NCBI GenBank assembly: GCA_032209605.1
Contig: JASFXZ010000010.1
Location: 13,351,385-13,415,384 of the forward strand
From: Mactromeris polynyma
Lineage: Eukaryota; Mollusca; Bivalvia; Venerida; Mactridae
Length of the DNA stretch: 64,000 nucleotides
Direction of reading: 5' to 3'
This document shows positions 13,801-28,800 of the stretch, in pieces. The position numbers and the translations under genes are program-made. Numbering within the stretch: position 1 is the stretch's first letter; the number at the start of each line of letters is the position of its first letter. The notes beneath the pieces were generated by a model. The model was not told where the DNA came from, ran no database searches, and saw nothing but the letters and a program-made list of their open reading frames with translations.

Positions 13801-16800
13801 AAGTTACAATGCAATGTTTCAGAGTAAGTCTGTATGAAGGCATTGTGAGTCTTTTTCCGAATATCTAAGTTTAACGTACAAAAATTCCCAATTTGAAGGG
13901 TCATCTTCCCAAAATAGCCAAAATAAACCTTACTAACTCTTTTGACCAGTATACTGTTTGCTTGTCTTGTCGCAGCACTAACGAATTAACGTAACAGAAG
14001 TGCAACGTGAACAATTTCTTCTTTCAAGAAATTGTACAGTTAATTAATGATGACAAAATCATTTCTTTTCCGTATTTTTCCTATTATGCCAAACTGTTTC
14101 AATGCATGTTTAGTTATCAAAATAACAAGATACCACGGAACTGGAAGTAGCATGCAAATAGCAGCAAACACTTAACAAGTACAAGAATGGTGAATAACTT
14201 ACTACTGAAGATGTTCAATCTGTCTCAACATTATAGCTTGAGGATCTTTGCTCACTGTAATTGAGATAAAAACAAATATACAGTCAAACCTGTATTAAAA
14301 ACCACCTGCGAACAAAGACCACTATTGCAAAACCTGTCTGCAAAGACCATCAATTTTATCTCCAATCAGACCATTTTCAATGATATTTAATCTGTTAATA
14401 GAGACCACCTGTAAACAAAGACCACATTTTGCTGTTCCCATGGGTGGTCTTTACAGACAGGTTTGACTGTATACAGAATATTTTTATGTTTTGGTGTAAG
14501 TGAAAATTATTTCAGCCGAGTGGGCAGCAGAAACAATATATCGCCTTTTAAGTCAGATGCTCATTATGAGAAATGGCTTTCGATTTTGCACAAAAACATA
14601 AATAAATTCAATTTATTAGTATTTTTTCAATTTTTACACATTAACTACATTTAATTTGCACATGCAATGTGACGTCATTTGCCATCATGTGCTTATCAAG
14701 CTATCAAGTAGTTCTTCAATAAAAACTTCAATGTCTAAATTTCTGACGTGAACATACACATTTTTTGTTGTATTCAATTATAGACTAAGGAAACAAAAGA
14801 AGTATTTTATTTCTCCGATGTGAGATAAAATAGTCATTTTGACATAATGTATTCATTCGCCATCTATGACAAGAAAAATACTATTGAAAATTACAACGAC
14901 ACATAACTGTTTATTTTAACATGTAAAACAAAATTTAAGCTTTAAGGTGAATCGTGTTCATAATTGATTATCTCTCACAATGGATCGTGATGTTTTGGTA
15001 AGTATCGTTTAATCCATAGACTCTATATTCCTTTTCATTTTGACATTCAAAGCAGACGCCACAAAAATGAACAGATAAGGGAAACAACTGCTACTTTACT
15101 TACATTGTAAACAAAGGGAGACAACTGCTACTTTACTTACATTGTAAAAAAAGGGAGACAACTGCTACTTTACATACATCGTATACAAAGGGAGACAACT
15201 GCATTTGAAGTGCTCCACATGTTATTTGGAAATCCCACAATTTTTTAAGAATTAATTTACATTCGAGTAAAGCATTTTTATTTGTGAATCGTTATAAAAA
15301 GAAAAGTGGACGCCGATTTTTATATTTGTGATATTGAAAATAGAAAAATATATCTGTAGAAAATGTCAAACTCTGGAGTCAGACTTTTTTGGTCACTTAT
15401 ACAGCTTTTGTTGTGGAAAAGCTCAATTATAAGTTTGAAGTAAGTGTTCAGATAGAAGTGCGTAGCGGATCCGTAGTCCAGTGGTAACGCGCTTGGACTT
15501 GTAATCCTGGGATCGCAAGTTCGATTCCTCACTCCATCACTGACCGTACTAACAGTCTTTCGGACGAGACTTTAAAAACCGATGTCCCGTGTATGATGCT
15601 TTACATCAAGCACGTTAAAGAATCAGGGGTGCTTCTGGAACTGGGGCATCTTCTGTTTCATGCACTATCCTCCAAAAATCTAATATGACTAACATTCTTC
15701 CGGAGGCGTCGCCCATGTGGGAAACCGGTGGCGATGATAAATAAATGCAAATACAACAAAGATAGAAGTGCTAAATTCCCCGTTCCAGAAAACTGCTGCT
15801 AGCACATTAGTTAGCATTTCCATTCAGAAATACGCCATCTCTTAAAATGAAAGCTAATAGTTTCTAGCTAATGGATTCTGGTGAAGAAAGAAAAGTGTTC
15901 CAAAGAAGAAAACACGAGTAAAAAAGTCTACTTGACTGAAAATGCTAATTCTAGAACACAAACATTGAATCGAAAGGTGAAACCGACTAATATATTGTTT
16001 TTGTATTAATTTGCATAGAATATATAAAGCTGTATTGCAAGAGAACATGTTAGGTGAAGATTATAAGCACTTATGTCATAGTAATTGCTTCAGAGTTGAA
16101 CATAGTAATTTCATCAAATACTAATTTAGCATTATTTTACATAAAGCCTCTGATGTCCATAACCGAATATATTGTTATTACACAGAAAAGACCAAACACT
16201 AAAGTCTGAACACAGTTGATTGTCACGAGTTCTCTCCCTTTATCAATTCTAGAGTTCTCTCCCTTATCCCTTCTATAGTACTATATATATCATAGAAGGG
16301 ATAAAGAAGGGGTCGTGACAATCTCCTGTGGTCTGAACATACCTTCTGCATCCCCAGATGGACCTTTCAGCAAAGTCAATTTAAACAAAAATTTAGTAAC
16401 AGTTAAAAAATTTACTTAACTGGTGTCTGTTTAGAAATTTACAAAAAAAATACACTGTACATAAGAGCAGTGTAATTCAATGCGGAAAGCCTCTACCATC
16501 TTATGAAGTGTTTTTCTTTTGTTTTTATCGTAACACGAATTACAAGATTCAGCTTCATAAATACATGTACATAATTATAGACCACACTGATGGCTGAAGT
16601 TAAAACAGTAGAATATAGCACCCGGGAAATTTCACAACAATCCACGGAACTATCACTAAAATAACTTTATACCAATGTTTGGAAAATTGATGAGAAAAAA
16701 AATTGACAAATAATTCCTAAAAATATTTGTAAACATACATTTCAAAGTGTCCTCCCTCTCCTTGTCATCTTGCTGAAAATGTAAAAGAAATAGAGGATCT

Positions 16801-19800
16801 TATATGAGTGGTCAAAGCCTCATTTGTATCGTCTTGATAACTCGTTTAATAATTTCAATAAAAAATAAACACGGATGTAAGGTTCTATTTATGACATAAC
16901 AGCAGAAACGGCTAATTTTTGCCAAAACATGACCTTAACCCCCTTATATACAAACAAAGTATGACATGTGTAATTCTTAAAGGTGGCCCTGTGGCTCAGT
17001 GGTTAACGCTGCTGACTACGAATCCGAAGGTCGTGGGTTCGATCCCTCGTCTCGCCGGATCAAACAGAAATACTTTTCAGTGTTTCCCACCTAACATAGT
17101 ACTGGCATGTAACCAGGAAAGTACTGGGTAGATTCCAGGAAAGTACTGGTTAGGTGCCAGGAAAATTGTAACTGTACGATAGGTCTCATTGGCACTGTGC
17201 AGTAACCGTCTTTGGCTTCAAAAATTGTCTGTTTCATCTATACTGATATACTGGCAGGTAAATTTCCCCCTTCGGTTTCAAAAAGTCTATTTATGGTGTG
17301 CGGGGGACATACCGGGTCAACCAAAATACCATAAAGTGCATTATAAAATGTGCGCGGCGACGGGCGACCTTATAAACAGTAATACCAAACCAAACCATGT
17401 GTAATTCGATATTTGGTAAACAAAAGCCGACAGATCAATACGTCACATACAATATGATAATGTATTATTAGCACATAAACACATGATAAAACAAAATTCA
17501 AACTGCTTGTTTTACAGTCGTAGATTAATTGATGCAAGTTAAATATATTCTATTACACACCAATATCATTTATAGATAGCACAGCCATAACAACACAAAT
17601 ATGCAAACATTGGATGATCACTATTTGTAAACCAAGGTGCTTTTTTTAGCCAAGGTGCAAAAAGCACCCAACTTCTGAATAATACCATGATATCGTGTCT
17701 CAACGTTCACAACTACTTTAAGCTAATTTGTACATAAACACAGAGTGACCCAGCATCCAAGTTTTAGCGACTAATATAAGTTAATATCTTAATGAAGTGA
17801 CCTTCACATTCATTCAAACCATTGCCATTTTCACAAAATTACATCTTTGAAAAATATTTTTTAATATGAATATAAAAGAGGGAATGTTGATGGAACCAAT
17901 GAATATACAGTCGGACCTCGTTCATTCGAATTCATCGGGTCCGAAATTTTATTTCGAATAATACATGGTTTCGAATAGCCCATTTCAATACGACGTGGCT
18001 AAGAAGATACATCAGGACCTGATATTTATTTCATATTATACCAACTATTCGGATAGAAGGTCGTTGAATAAATGAGGTCCGACTGTATTTGAATTTCCCT
18101 GTCATTTCAAACTATCTGGTCTTCAACTGTATGTAAATGATACATTTTAATGTAAGCAACTTTTTGATACTCTGCCAGTAATTTGCGACAACTGTAACAT
18201 TACGACATACATAACGTCGACAACTGTAACATTATGACATACACACCGGCTACAACTGTAACATTACGACATACACACCGGCGACAACTGTAACATTACG
18301 ACATACATACCGGCTACAACTGTAACATTACGATATACATACCGGCGACAACTGTAACATTACGACATACACACCGGCTACAACTGTAACATTACGACAT
18401 ACATACCGGCGACAACTGTAACATTACGACATACACACCGGCGACAACTGTAACGTTACGACATACATACCGGCGACAACTGTAACGTTACGACATACAT
18501 ACCGGCGACAACTGTAACATTACGACATACATACCGGCGACAACTGTAACATTACGACATACATACCGGCCACAACTGTAACATTACGACATACATACCG
18601 GCGACAACTGTAACATTACGACATACATACCGGCGACAACTGTAACGTTACGACATACATACCGGCGACAACTGTAACATCACGACATACATACCGGCGA
18701 CAACTGTAACATCACGACATACATACCGGCGACAACTGTAACATCACGACATACATACCGGCGACAACTGTAACATCACGACATACATACCGGCGACAAC
18801 TGTAACATCACGACATACATACCGGCGACAACTGTAACGTTACGACATACATACCGGCGACAACTGTAACATTACGACATACATACCGGCTACAACTGTT
18901 ACATTACGACATACATACCGGCGACAACTGTAACATTACGACATACATACCTGCGACATCTGTAACATTACGACATACATACTGGCGACAACTGTAACAT
19001 TACGACATACATACCGGGTAAAGTCCAGTCATAGTTCTCACGATGAGTTGCATCACGTTGAACGCATCCGTAGCCACCTTACTCTGTACAGCATGTAGAG
19101 TTTCCTCGAAGTCCGCAGAGTCTGACGCTTCATCAACAGATGGAATAATATCCGAAACAGAGACGACCGAGACAACTGACTCTGACTTAGATGGCGTTTT
19201 TGGTTTTATTGTCACATCTTTCTTGAATTTTCCCCCAAATTTCCCACCACCTTTGTTTCCCTTTCCTTTAGCGATAATTGTACTAATGCCAACTAAAGTG
19301 TCACCTCCCCCTACCGCTCCTTCTTCAACAACCTTCTTCTTGTCCTTCCTCTGTTTCACTGTTAATGTATCTAACAAACTCTTCATATCAAATGGTCCAC
19401 CAGCACCGTGAGCGCTTTTCTGCCCTGGGATTGGTTTCACTATGTTGTAACCCGACTTTCCAGCAGCGGCCCCGGCTCCATCGGGCTACAAATATAATGA
19501 AAGCGATATATGTATGAGCTTGGGTCTAATTTACAAACATTTTAAGACTGAAACTCAGACTTACCATCATACATAAGCCATGAAGACCTCTTAAAAACTT
19601 AAACAAGAATACTAGCTGTTTAGTTTCTAAGCTTTGTTTCCTAATCATGAAAATCTTCTAATATTATTAAAAGTCAAAAACTGAAATAAAAGATACGATT
19701 AGGGCGTGAAATCGAGTGATCATGGAGATACGATTAGGGCGTGAAAACGCGTGATCATGGAGTAAAGGGTTAACAATTGTTTCTTTAATACTTTGAACAG

Positions 19801-22800
19801 GTTTGCAGTCGAGTCAAAGAGTTCAAGATAAGAAAAATCTACAAGAGCATTTCAAGTTAATAAAGCAATATATGATTGCTAATGTATTGCATATGACTGT
19901 GGTACACTTCAGGCATAGCATGACACCCCCAGCATAAAGAGTAGAAAATTAAGCCCCTTTTAGTCTTTTTGGGACAGCGGGGTGGGGTGGGTTTGAAATG
20001 CATCATGTATTTCTGGAGAGGTACTCGTTAAGTATCAAGGACTACAGTATGTGCACCTTAGAGGAGCCATACAATTAAAGTGGGGCAAATCAAAAACCCA
20101 GCTGCAATGGTATGACCTACATTTATATACAGTAAAACCTCAATAATAAGACCATCTCTGGGACCCTTGAAAACGGGTCTTCATATTGAGGTGATCTTAA
20201 TATGTTGAAGTTGATTATAGAGCAAAACAGTGAAAATGGACTTGAAAATTGTGTTCTTAATATTGAGGTGGTCTTATTATTGAGGTGATAACATCGGTTT
20301 ATCCTAATGCAGTATTTTTGAATTTGGAAAATTCACCAGTATTTTCACTTCAACAACTTTACCACTTATACAGTATTCACATTAACATATTGTATTGTGG
20401 AGGGAATGAAATACCTTTGGAGGTACGGGTGGTTTGAATGATTGTAAATAAGCATGTTTTAACACTTCATCAGCAGTGGGTCTCGCAGAAGGATCTTTCT
20501 GCATTATCATTGTAAGTAAATCGGTCAAACCCCCTTCATAACCAGTCGGCATGGTGGGAAGCTGAAAAGAAAAAACAAAACAATGAATTACTGATATCTG
20601 CCAATGAAAATGGTAAAGCAACAGATCTACCGGTACTCCAGATTGCAATAAATATGAATTTTCTCTCTAATCTTGCTGTACAAACCACATGAGATTGTCA
20701 CGAGTTCTCTCCCATTATCCCTTCTAGAGTTCTTTCCCTTTATCCCTTCTATAGTATATGTATATAGAGTACAAGGAGTCTAACGCTATATATACTTATA
20801 ATTGAGAAGGGATAAAGGGAGAGAACTCAAGGGATAAAGGGAGAGAACTTGTGACAATCTCATGTGCTGGTTACTAACTCAGGAATCATTCATCGACAGT
20901 GAATAACATAAATAATTAATCAATAAACTCGTTTAACAACTAATGTAAGATAAACAAGTAAACTACAAAAGGATGCAGACGTTCGTCTATAGGTAGCATC
21001 ATCACTGGTACATATACATTCTCAGACACTAAGCTGAAGAACAAGCTACGACAATAGGTACTTTCTTTTCAAAAAGAGCTACAATCGGACCTCTTTCATT
21101 CGAATTCATCAGGTCAGAAATATTTTTTGAATAATATATGGTTTCGATTAGCACATCTCAATTTGAGGTTGCCACGAAGGTTCATCGGGACCTGATATTT
21201 TTTCAGATAATACCGGATATTCGGATTGAAGGTTGTCGAATAAACGAGGTCAGATTCTTTTGCATTTCTGGACAGTTGCATACATTTTCAGGTTTAATAA
21301 TTGATGTTTGTTTGCTCAGAGAAGTGACTTTTCGCAGGATACCAAGAATTCAGATAGACGAGGTCGGACTGTAGGGAGTTTAAACTAAACTCTTACCCCT
21401 CCATGAACAATTTTGAAGACAAGCTGGTGCATCAACATTGCATCAAATGGTCTCTCCAATGTAGCCATCTCATACACGATCACACCTAAAGCCCATATAT
21501 CACTCTGTAATAAGAAAATATATAGTATTACATGCAAATAATGACACAAACTTATTACCTTATACAACAAACATACAAAGTTGCTGTAAAGTTGCTTTCA
21601 ATTTGATCAATATGTTGTATAGTTTTATATGTATACACACAATATAATCTAAAGTTATCTCCCTTTATGCCTTTTAGAGTTATCTCCCTTTATCCTTTCT
21701 CCCTTTCTCAGTCTTATTCAAAACATGACACAAACTTGTTATCTTTTACAACAAATATTCAACCCTTAAACTTGCAGTAAATGATATTTTAAATTTGAAC
21801 AAGAATGCACTCACACAAGCTGCTGTTTGTAGTTTTATACACAGGAGATTATCAAGAGTTGTATCCCTTTGTTTCTATCAGAGTTCTCTCCCATTATCCC
21901 TTCTAGTGTATGTTTAAATTAAATTAATGTGTAAAACCACAGGAGATTGTCACAAGCTCTTTACCTTTATTCCATTTATAGTGTATGTAATATACATATA
22001 CATATATACTATAAAAGGGATAAAGGGAGAGAACTCTAGATACATGTACTATAGAAGGGTTAAAGGTAGATAACTGATGAAATCTTCTGTGGTTTTATAC
22101 ATGTATTTACTTGGCAGGAGAATGAATGAAAAGGAATTAAAATTATAATAAGGTCACTTTACCGAGCACTGAGACTTGCCATTATTGTTTATTATTGTAC
22201 AGGAAATTAAATTTTACATAGTGGATAAACCAATGGTTTCCCAGAGGAAATTATGACAGAAATAATAACAATATTAGCACAGATTGGCTGTTTCCTAATC
22301 AGGAAGATACATAAACTGAAACAGAACTTACTAACGCTCAGTGGTACTTGAAACATTATACAATAAAACTTTGATAACTCAAGCAGGCGACAACTAGAGA
22401 ACCCCGGATTTGTCGAGGAAATGGCAGAGTCCCGGACTTTATTTCTTCTATTTTCATATAAAATATACCGCCAATAACTCAGCAGAAATAAGTCAACAAC
22501 TCGAGCACCCTTGCCGGTCCCCAGTTCACAAACTATACACAATAGCTAACTGGTAACTTGAGGACACATTGTTCAAATCGGAGCTCCAAATAATCAAACT
22601 ATGACAAAACATTGTTAAAGTTTTCGCGAGTTATCAAAGTTTAACTGTATCGAAAAAAATGCAAAAACTAAGTAGTTTAACACAAGAACATCATTTTTAT
22701 TAATATCATTAATTTTATTATCATGCTTTGATAACTCGTGAAAACTTAAACAATGTTTCATTGTTTCATGTTTGTTTACTTAATACATTAGATATTAAAT

Positions 22801-25800
22801 GATAATTAATAAGCAACATTATCAAGAGTTTTGGATATTAATAGCTGTGTTAACATGTTAAAAGTAATTAATAAAATATTAATAAAATATTAAGTGATTC
22901 GATACAGGCCCAGTTATTTGTCTTCATCCCGCCATATTGGTCCGCGTACATAGGCGGTCCTCGGAAAAATTACTAGGCTCAATGAAATCACATTACTAAT
23001 ACTTGTACCATAGGGGTATATATACTTAAAAACGCCATTAAAAATGCAACGATTTGAACTAGGCGTCATTTTGTAGTACCAACTGTCTAAATCGTGTTAC
23101 AGTTATCTATGTGTTAATTCTTGTTCAAACCTTTATTAAACTCTGGACCAATTTTTTTTATTTCATTATTACCTTATCTATATGCACCATTTTTGGTTGC
23201 GTTTTTAATGGCATTATGTATATTGTTACATAATAACTCAAAATATGATACCTTAGAATCGTAAGGTTTACATGAGAATATTTCCGGACTCATGTAATAT
23301 GGACTACCACAAAAGGTCACGGCCTTAGAAGTTGGTCTTTCCAAAACCCTGAAAATAACAGAACAATAAAATACATTTCTGGTTCAAAAATAGTGACGAA
23401 TAGGCGTTTAGTAGTCAAATTTCCCGATTGTAAGTTGCATGAGATAGGAAGAAGTTGGACGGGCTAAATAAGGGGAAACGCATGGGGATAAGAAAGAAGA
23501 GCAACATATGATCTTCAGCTTCAACAAAAATATGGTCGCATATGACAGAAATAAGTTGAAATCAGTGAGTCGCATAGGCAGGTTAGACTGTACAAATGCT
23601 TTTTCACACATATTTCTCATCAAGAGCACCACAAGCTGATGCAGACACTATCGGCTGGTTACAGCATCACTGGGACTTAAACGTACATAGTCTCTTTTTT
23701 TTGGTCAAAATATCCTTAGTGATTAAATACACAAAAATTTGTTGTAATTGTCTGTTGGGCCATTCCTTGTGCCTCTGTTCCTTAATATGTGTAATGTTTG
23801 ACCTCCTTAGGTGCGTTATGTTTTGTGGATTGTTGTTTTTCCTGAGGTCTGCGTGGGGAGGTATGTCTTGTGTATGTGGCGTTCCCCGTAGTTACGTATT
23901 CTCTCTGTTTTCATACAGATGTACTCTACAACACTGCATTATCACTTTTCTTATATGTCTCCCAAAACCACGAATACAAGTGTCCAATACCAATATTATC
24001 CATCCTGATCTGTGCACTGAGTTAACGCAAGAATAGGAAATTCCTGTATCGGATTCGTGGTTTGCAGTTCCAGGAACGTTTTAAGAAAAGTTACGATGCA
24101 GTGTTTTAGAGTATGCCTCTAAGAATGCATTAACATGACATTTTCTCAAAAATATTACATAGCATATTTTGATAGAAAATCAGACTTATCTACCTTTCTG
24201 CTTCACTTATGTAATATTTTTGTGTACACAGATGCAGACAACAACAACTAACAGGCTGCCGCAATAGATCTTCATTTTTATAATGAGCAAAGACTCACTA
24301 ACATTGTACTTGATATATTGTGGTACGCTTAAAGGTAGTTAGCCATATTTTCTATCAAAATTTGTCTAGTAATGACTTTTAGAAAATGGCATGTTAATGG
24401 CTTCATACAGGTGTACTCTAAAACATTGCATTATAACTTTTCTTAAAAGTTTCATGGAACATCAAAACACAACTCTGATGCATGTATTTCTTACGTCAGC
24501 GCTAACTCAGCGCATAGGTCAGAATAGAATATACCGGTATTGCTCACTTGTATTAGTAGTTTTGGGAAACATGTTAGAAAAGTGACAATGCAGTGTTGTA
24601 GAGTACATCAGTATGAAGGCAATTGCCACTGATTTTCTCATATTTATGACTAAGGATATTTTGTGAGCAAAATAAGACTATGTACCTTTAAGGCGAATCA
24701 TGACTTCCCTTATATCACAAACAGTTATCATTGAACCGCATATCTCTTCATAGCAACACTTTGTGCAATAACTGCATTTAATGTTTTCATCAAAAAGGAT
24801 GGAAAATATCAAGATTATGCTCAAAACTATTGTCACCGCTTCTTTATAGAAATTTAATAAACAACCGTTTTACACCGAACCCTCTATATAAATCTAATTT
24901 AATTTACAGGTACATACTCAACTTTTCAAAAAGATAGGTTGGTTATTGTGTCAAATTGATATAAAGAAATATATATCTATAAGTGGTCAAAAGAACTAAC
25001 CCCCCATTTGAATTTTGAAAATTTTCACAATAATTATATTATGACAAGGGAATTTGTAATGAAGAACATGATTTTGACCAAATACATCACATTTTTGCAA
25101 CAGTTCACTTCATTCAGTCATATGTGTTTTTGGTTATATACCACAGAAGATTTTTCCAGGAGTTTTTTTTACAATTTTAGAAACAATGTGAAATAACGCG
25201 GACATGTTAGCATTTCTGACCAGAAGAAAAATTTACTTTGCAAGTCCCATGTCTCCAAGCTTAACTTCCCATGTCTCTGACAGGAACACATTTGGAGTCT
25301 TGACATCTCGATGTATGATCTTAATATTGTGTAAGTACTGCAAGAAACAATCAAAGAAACAACATTAAAGCATGAATATTAAGAAATCCCTAAGTTTTTG
25401 TCATACTGTAAACCTAGATATTACTTCGCATGTTTTAATTTAGCAAAGTTCGCAAGGATAGTCATTCTACAAACTTAAGTAGTCGCAAAATTGTTATAAA
25501 CCCATCTTGTATGCAAGCATTTTCGCTACGGCAGTGTTGAAAAACTCACTCTTTGGACCAGAGAAATCACATTGACATAGCCGAAATTGTTGACATAGAA
25601 ATGTCCTCATATTAATCATTTTTCCTATAAACTATAATAGCGACAGAAATCGGAACTGGAATGTCAAAATTACAGATGTCGACACAATGAGTGTTGACTG
25701 TACAAGACTTTTAAATAAAACTAGATACCCTAGGGCAACATGTCGAGCCTGTCAGATACCCTAGGGCAACATGTCGAGCCTGTCAGATACCCTAGGGCAA

Positions 25801-28800
25801 CATGATGAGCCTGTCAGATACACTAGGGCAACATGATGAGCCTGTCAGATACCCTAGGGCAACATGTCGAGCCTGTCAGATACCCTAGGGCAACATGTCG
25901 AGCCTGCCAGATACCCTGGGGCAACATGTCGAGCCTGCCAGATACCCTAGTGCAACATGTCGAGCCTGCCAGATACCCTAGTGCAACATGTCGAGCCTGC
26001 CAGATTCCCTAGTGCAACATGTCGAGCCTGCCAGATACCCTAGTGCAAAATGTCGAGCCTGCCAGATACCCTAGTGCAACATGTCGAGCCTGCCAGATAC
26101 CCTAGTGCAACATGTCGAGCCTGCCAGATACCCTAGTGCAACATGTCGAGCCTGCCAGATACCCTAGGGCAACATGTCGAGCCTGCCAGATACCCTAGGG
26201 CAACATGTCGAGCCTGCCAGATACCCTAGTGCAACATGTCGAGCCTGCCAGATACCCTAGTGCAACATGTCAAGCCTGCCAGATACCCTAGTGCAACATG
26301 TCGAGCCTGCCAGATACCCTAGTGCAACATGTCGAGCCTGCCAGATACCCTAGTGCAACATGTCAAGCCTGCCAGATACCCTAGTGCAACATTTCGAGCC
26401 TGCCAGATACCCTAGGGCAACATGTCGAGCCTGCCAATTGTTAAGAGATTATTAGAGAATACTGTTATATAATGCCATACAGTGCATATCTATTACACGC
26501 AATTGTAACTTTTGATTTCTAAATATGATCTTGGCCTTTGAGTTATGTACTGGTAGAGTACGGGTCTTGCATGACACACACACATACGCCATTGTGGTGA
26601 CTATATTGAGCTCACCGCAAGCTGGATTGACAAAAATACATTTACTGCAATTGGCAAACTTTCACACGCAAATAAAAGCCACTAATACAGTATATGCATA
26701 ATCAATTACCTGAAGAGCACTCGCTATCTGTTTAAACCACGCCTTAAGCTGGTCTTCTCCCAATTTCGCTTTACCTCTTTTTGTTAAATGCTCAGATAAG
26801 TCACCTCTTGAGCAGAATTCTGTCACAATACACAAAGCTCCATCACTTTCAAATGACTCCACGTAATGAAGAACATTGACATGATTCAGTTTTTTCAAAA
26901 GTTCAGCTTCTTTGACGGCAAGTTCTTTTTCCTCCGCTGGCGATGTGCGAAGATCAATGATTTTCATAGCATACTGGAAATATAAACAGGCAGTTAAAAA
27001 CACAAGCGCACCACAAGGGGCATCGTCGGTTACCAGCGTACTCATAACATTATATGATCCCCTGGGCAAACTGAAGAGATAAAATGATGTGAAATGCAGC
27101 CCCTTGATTGGCCGCATGACACACAACTCATGCAAAATGGAAATTGCCGAGGAGTTACGGATGAAATCGCGGTTCTGGGCGATTCAATGAGATCATGGCT
27201 TTTCAATGGTCGCTGTCATTTTAGTTGAATTTGCTGATAGCTCTTCACTTAGGAGATTCTTTCTTTTTTGTAATCGTCCATTTCATTGGTCAAGAAATGC
27301 TAATGAATATTCATGCATTACGAAGTTTCGCTAGCCAATTTGCCCAGGGTATTGTATATGTTATGAATAGCCTGGGTACCGATGATTCGCAAGGGGATCG
27401 GCCGGTAATCTTTGGGTAAAATACTGCTAACTTCACAATGTAGATAATCATAGTTTTCAAATTAACAGGCTTTCCACCAGCTTCTGACAAAATATTTTAG
27501 GGCTATTCCGAACTAATTTTAGGGCTATTCCAAACTAATTTTAGGGCTATTCTGAACTAATTTTAGGGCTAATTTTAGGGCTATTCCAACTTTAAGGGCT
27601 ATTACGAACTAATTTAAGGGCTATTATCAGGAATTTTAGGATTCCATTATAAAATATTATGGCTGTTTCAGGAACCACTTACCTCTGAAAAGTTAAGACA
27701 AGATCAACTCACACATATAGGAAGTCATAGTATGTTTACTAGTGCTCAATAGTATTCAGCTGGTCTTGGCTGTGTACTCAAAACTTATTTTTTTGTATAA
27801 ATTAGACTCAGCCAGTACCAAGCTGAAGCTAACGATCCACTGGTGAACTGTATGTAATGTCACTGTTTCAAAACAACTAGAAAAGTAGTGTTAAATACAG
27901 TTTAGATATAAAAACAAGTAAAGTTATTCTAACTTACCGTAATCGTCACTCATCTTGAGAAGAAACATAAAATTAGGAATTTCGAAGAAAAATTAGGGCT
28001 CTTAAGATTGTTGACACTTTTTTAGGAATTTTAGGGCTGCTGGAAAGCCTGAATTAAATATCTGTGGTTTGGAATAATAACATATCAAATTTGTTTCACA
28101 ACATTTACAGAAAATGTGATATTTATCCTAAACTGTAGTTACCTTGTTTATATAATTTTGTATGATAAGCATATGTCTCAATGATTAATCTGAAACAAGG
28201 ACAAAGTGGCTGATAAGAACTGATATAAAAACTTTTTTTTTTTAATTTGAATATGTTTTTAATTCTCTCATAGATGTCAAAATATTGTGCTATAATTATT
28301 AGTCCCTTGCTGACTGTGATCAGCAATACACCCCTATAACACATGTTTACACAAGGTCAGTGTGTATAAGTTTAAACTTACTTATCTTACATCTATAGTG
28401 AAACAAGTATAACACTATATATTAATAACTCTCGATAACTACTTCCTAGTTTAGAAACCAGTTCACACACCTAATCCAGGGATTATGAAGTTAGGGGTTC
28501 AACCTTGATGGGATTTGAACCCATGTCCTGCAGATCAGGAGGCAGGGTCTCTACCCCTCCACCACTAAGCACCACAAAGAATAATCAGTACTGTTGTGAT
28601 GTACAATCAAAAACATTTGTGATCAGTAAACTTGCAATTATTCATAATTGTTCAAAACTGGATGACATGAACAATTCAATTGCAATTATGATTGAAGGAT
28701 GATAATTAATATATCAATGTATAAGTGAGAATTGTTTAAATAATGAATGTTGTATTCTAGCTATTATTTAGATTTAAACTTATTCATTTTACATTAGTTG

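Noticed and set aside
16981..17060. tRNA gene
   Set aside because: The promoter boxes are present, but the sequence continues into a 340 bp SINE body bounded by a target duplication.
18176..19014. Possible CRISPR-like array
   Set aside because: Units are contiguous with no unique spacers, and the genome is eukaryotic.
19043..19411. 122-codon plus-strand frame
   Set aside because: It is a shadow of NEK-1 exon 7, which matches the paralogue in its tail and has proper splice sites.
22207..22542. 111-codon minus-strand frame
   Set aside because: It covers an inverted-repeat element in a NEK-1 intron; no motif.
23596..24036. 146-codon plus-strand frame rich in Cys, Phe and Leu
   Set aside because: It runs into a dispersed foldback repeat and lacks splice context or any motif I recognise.
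25723..26437. Possible CRISPR-like array
   Set aside because: It is a head-to-tail 31 bp minisatellite without spacers.
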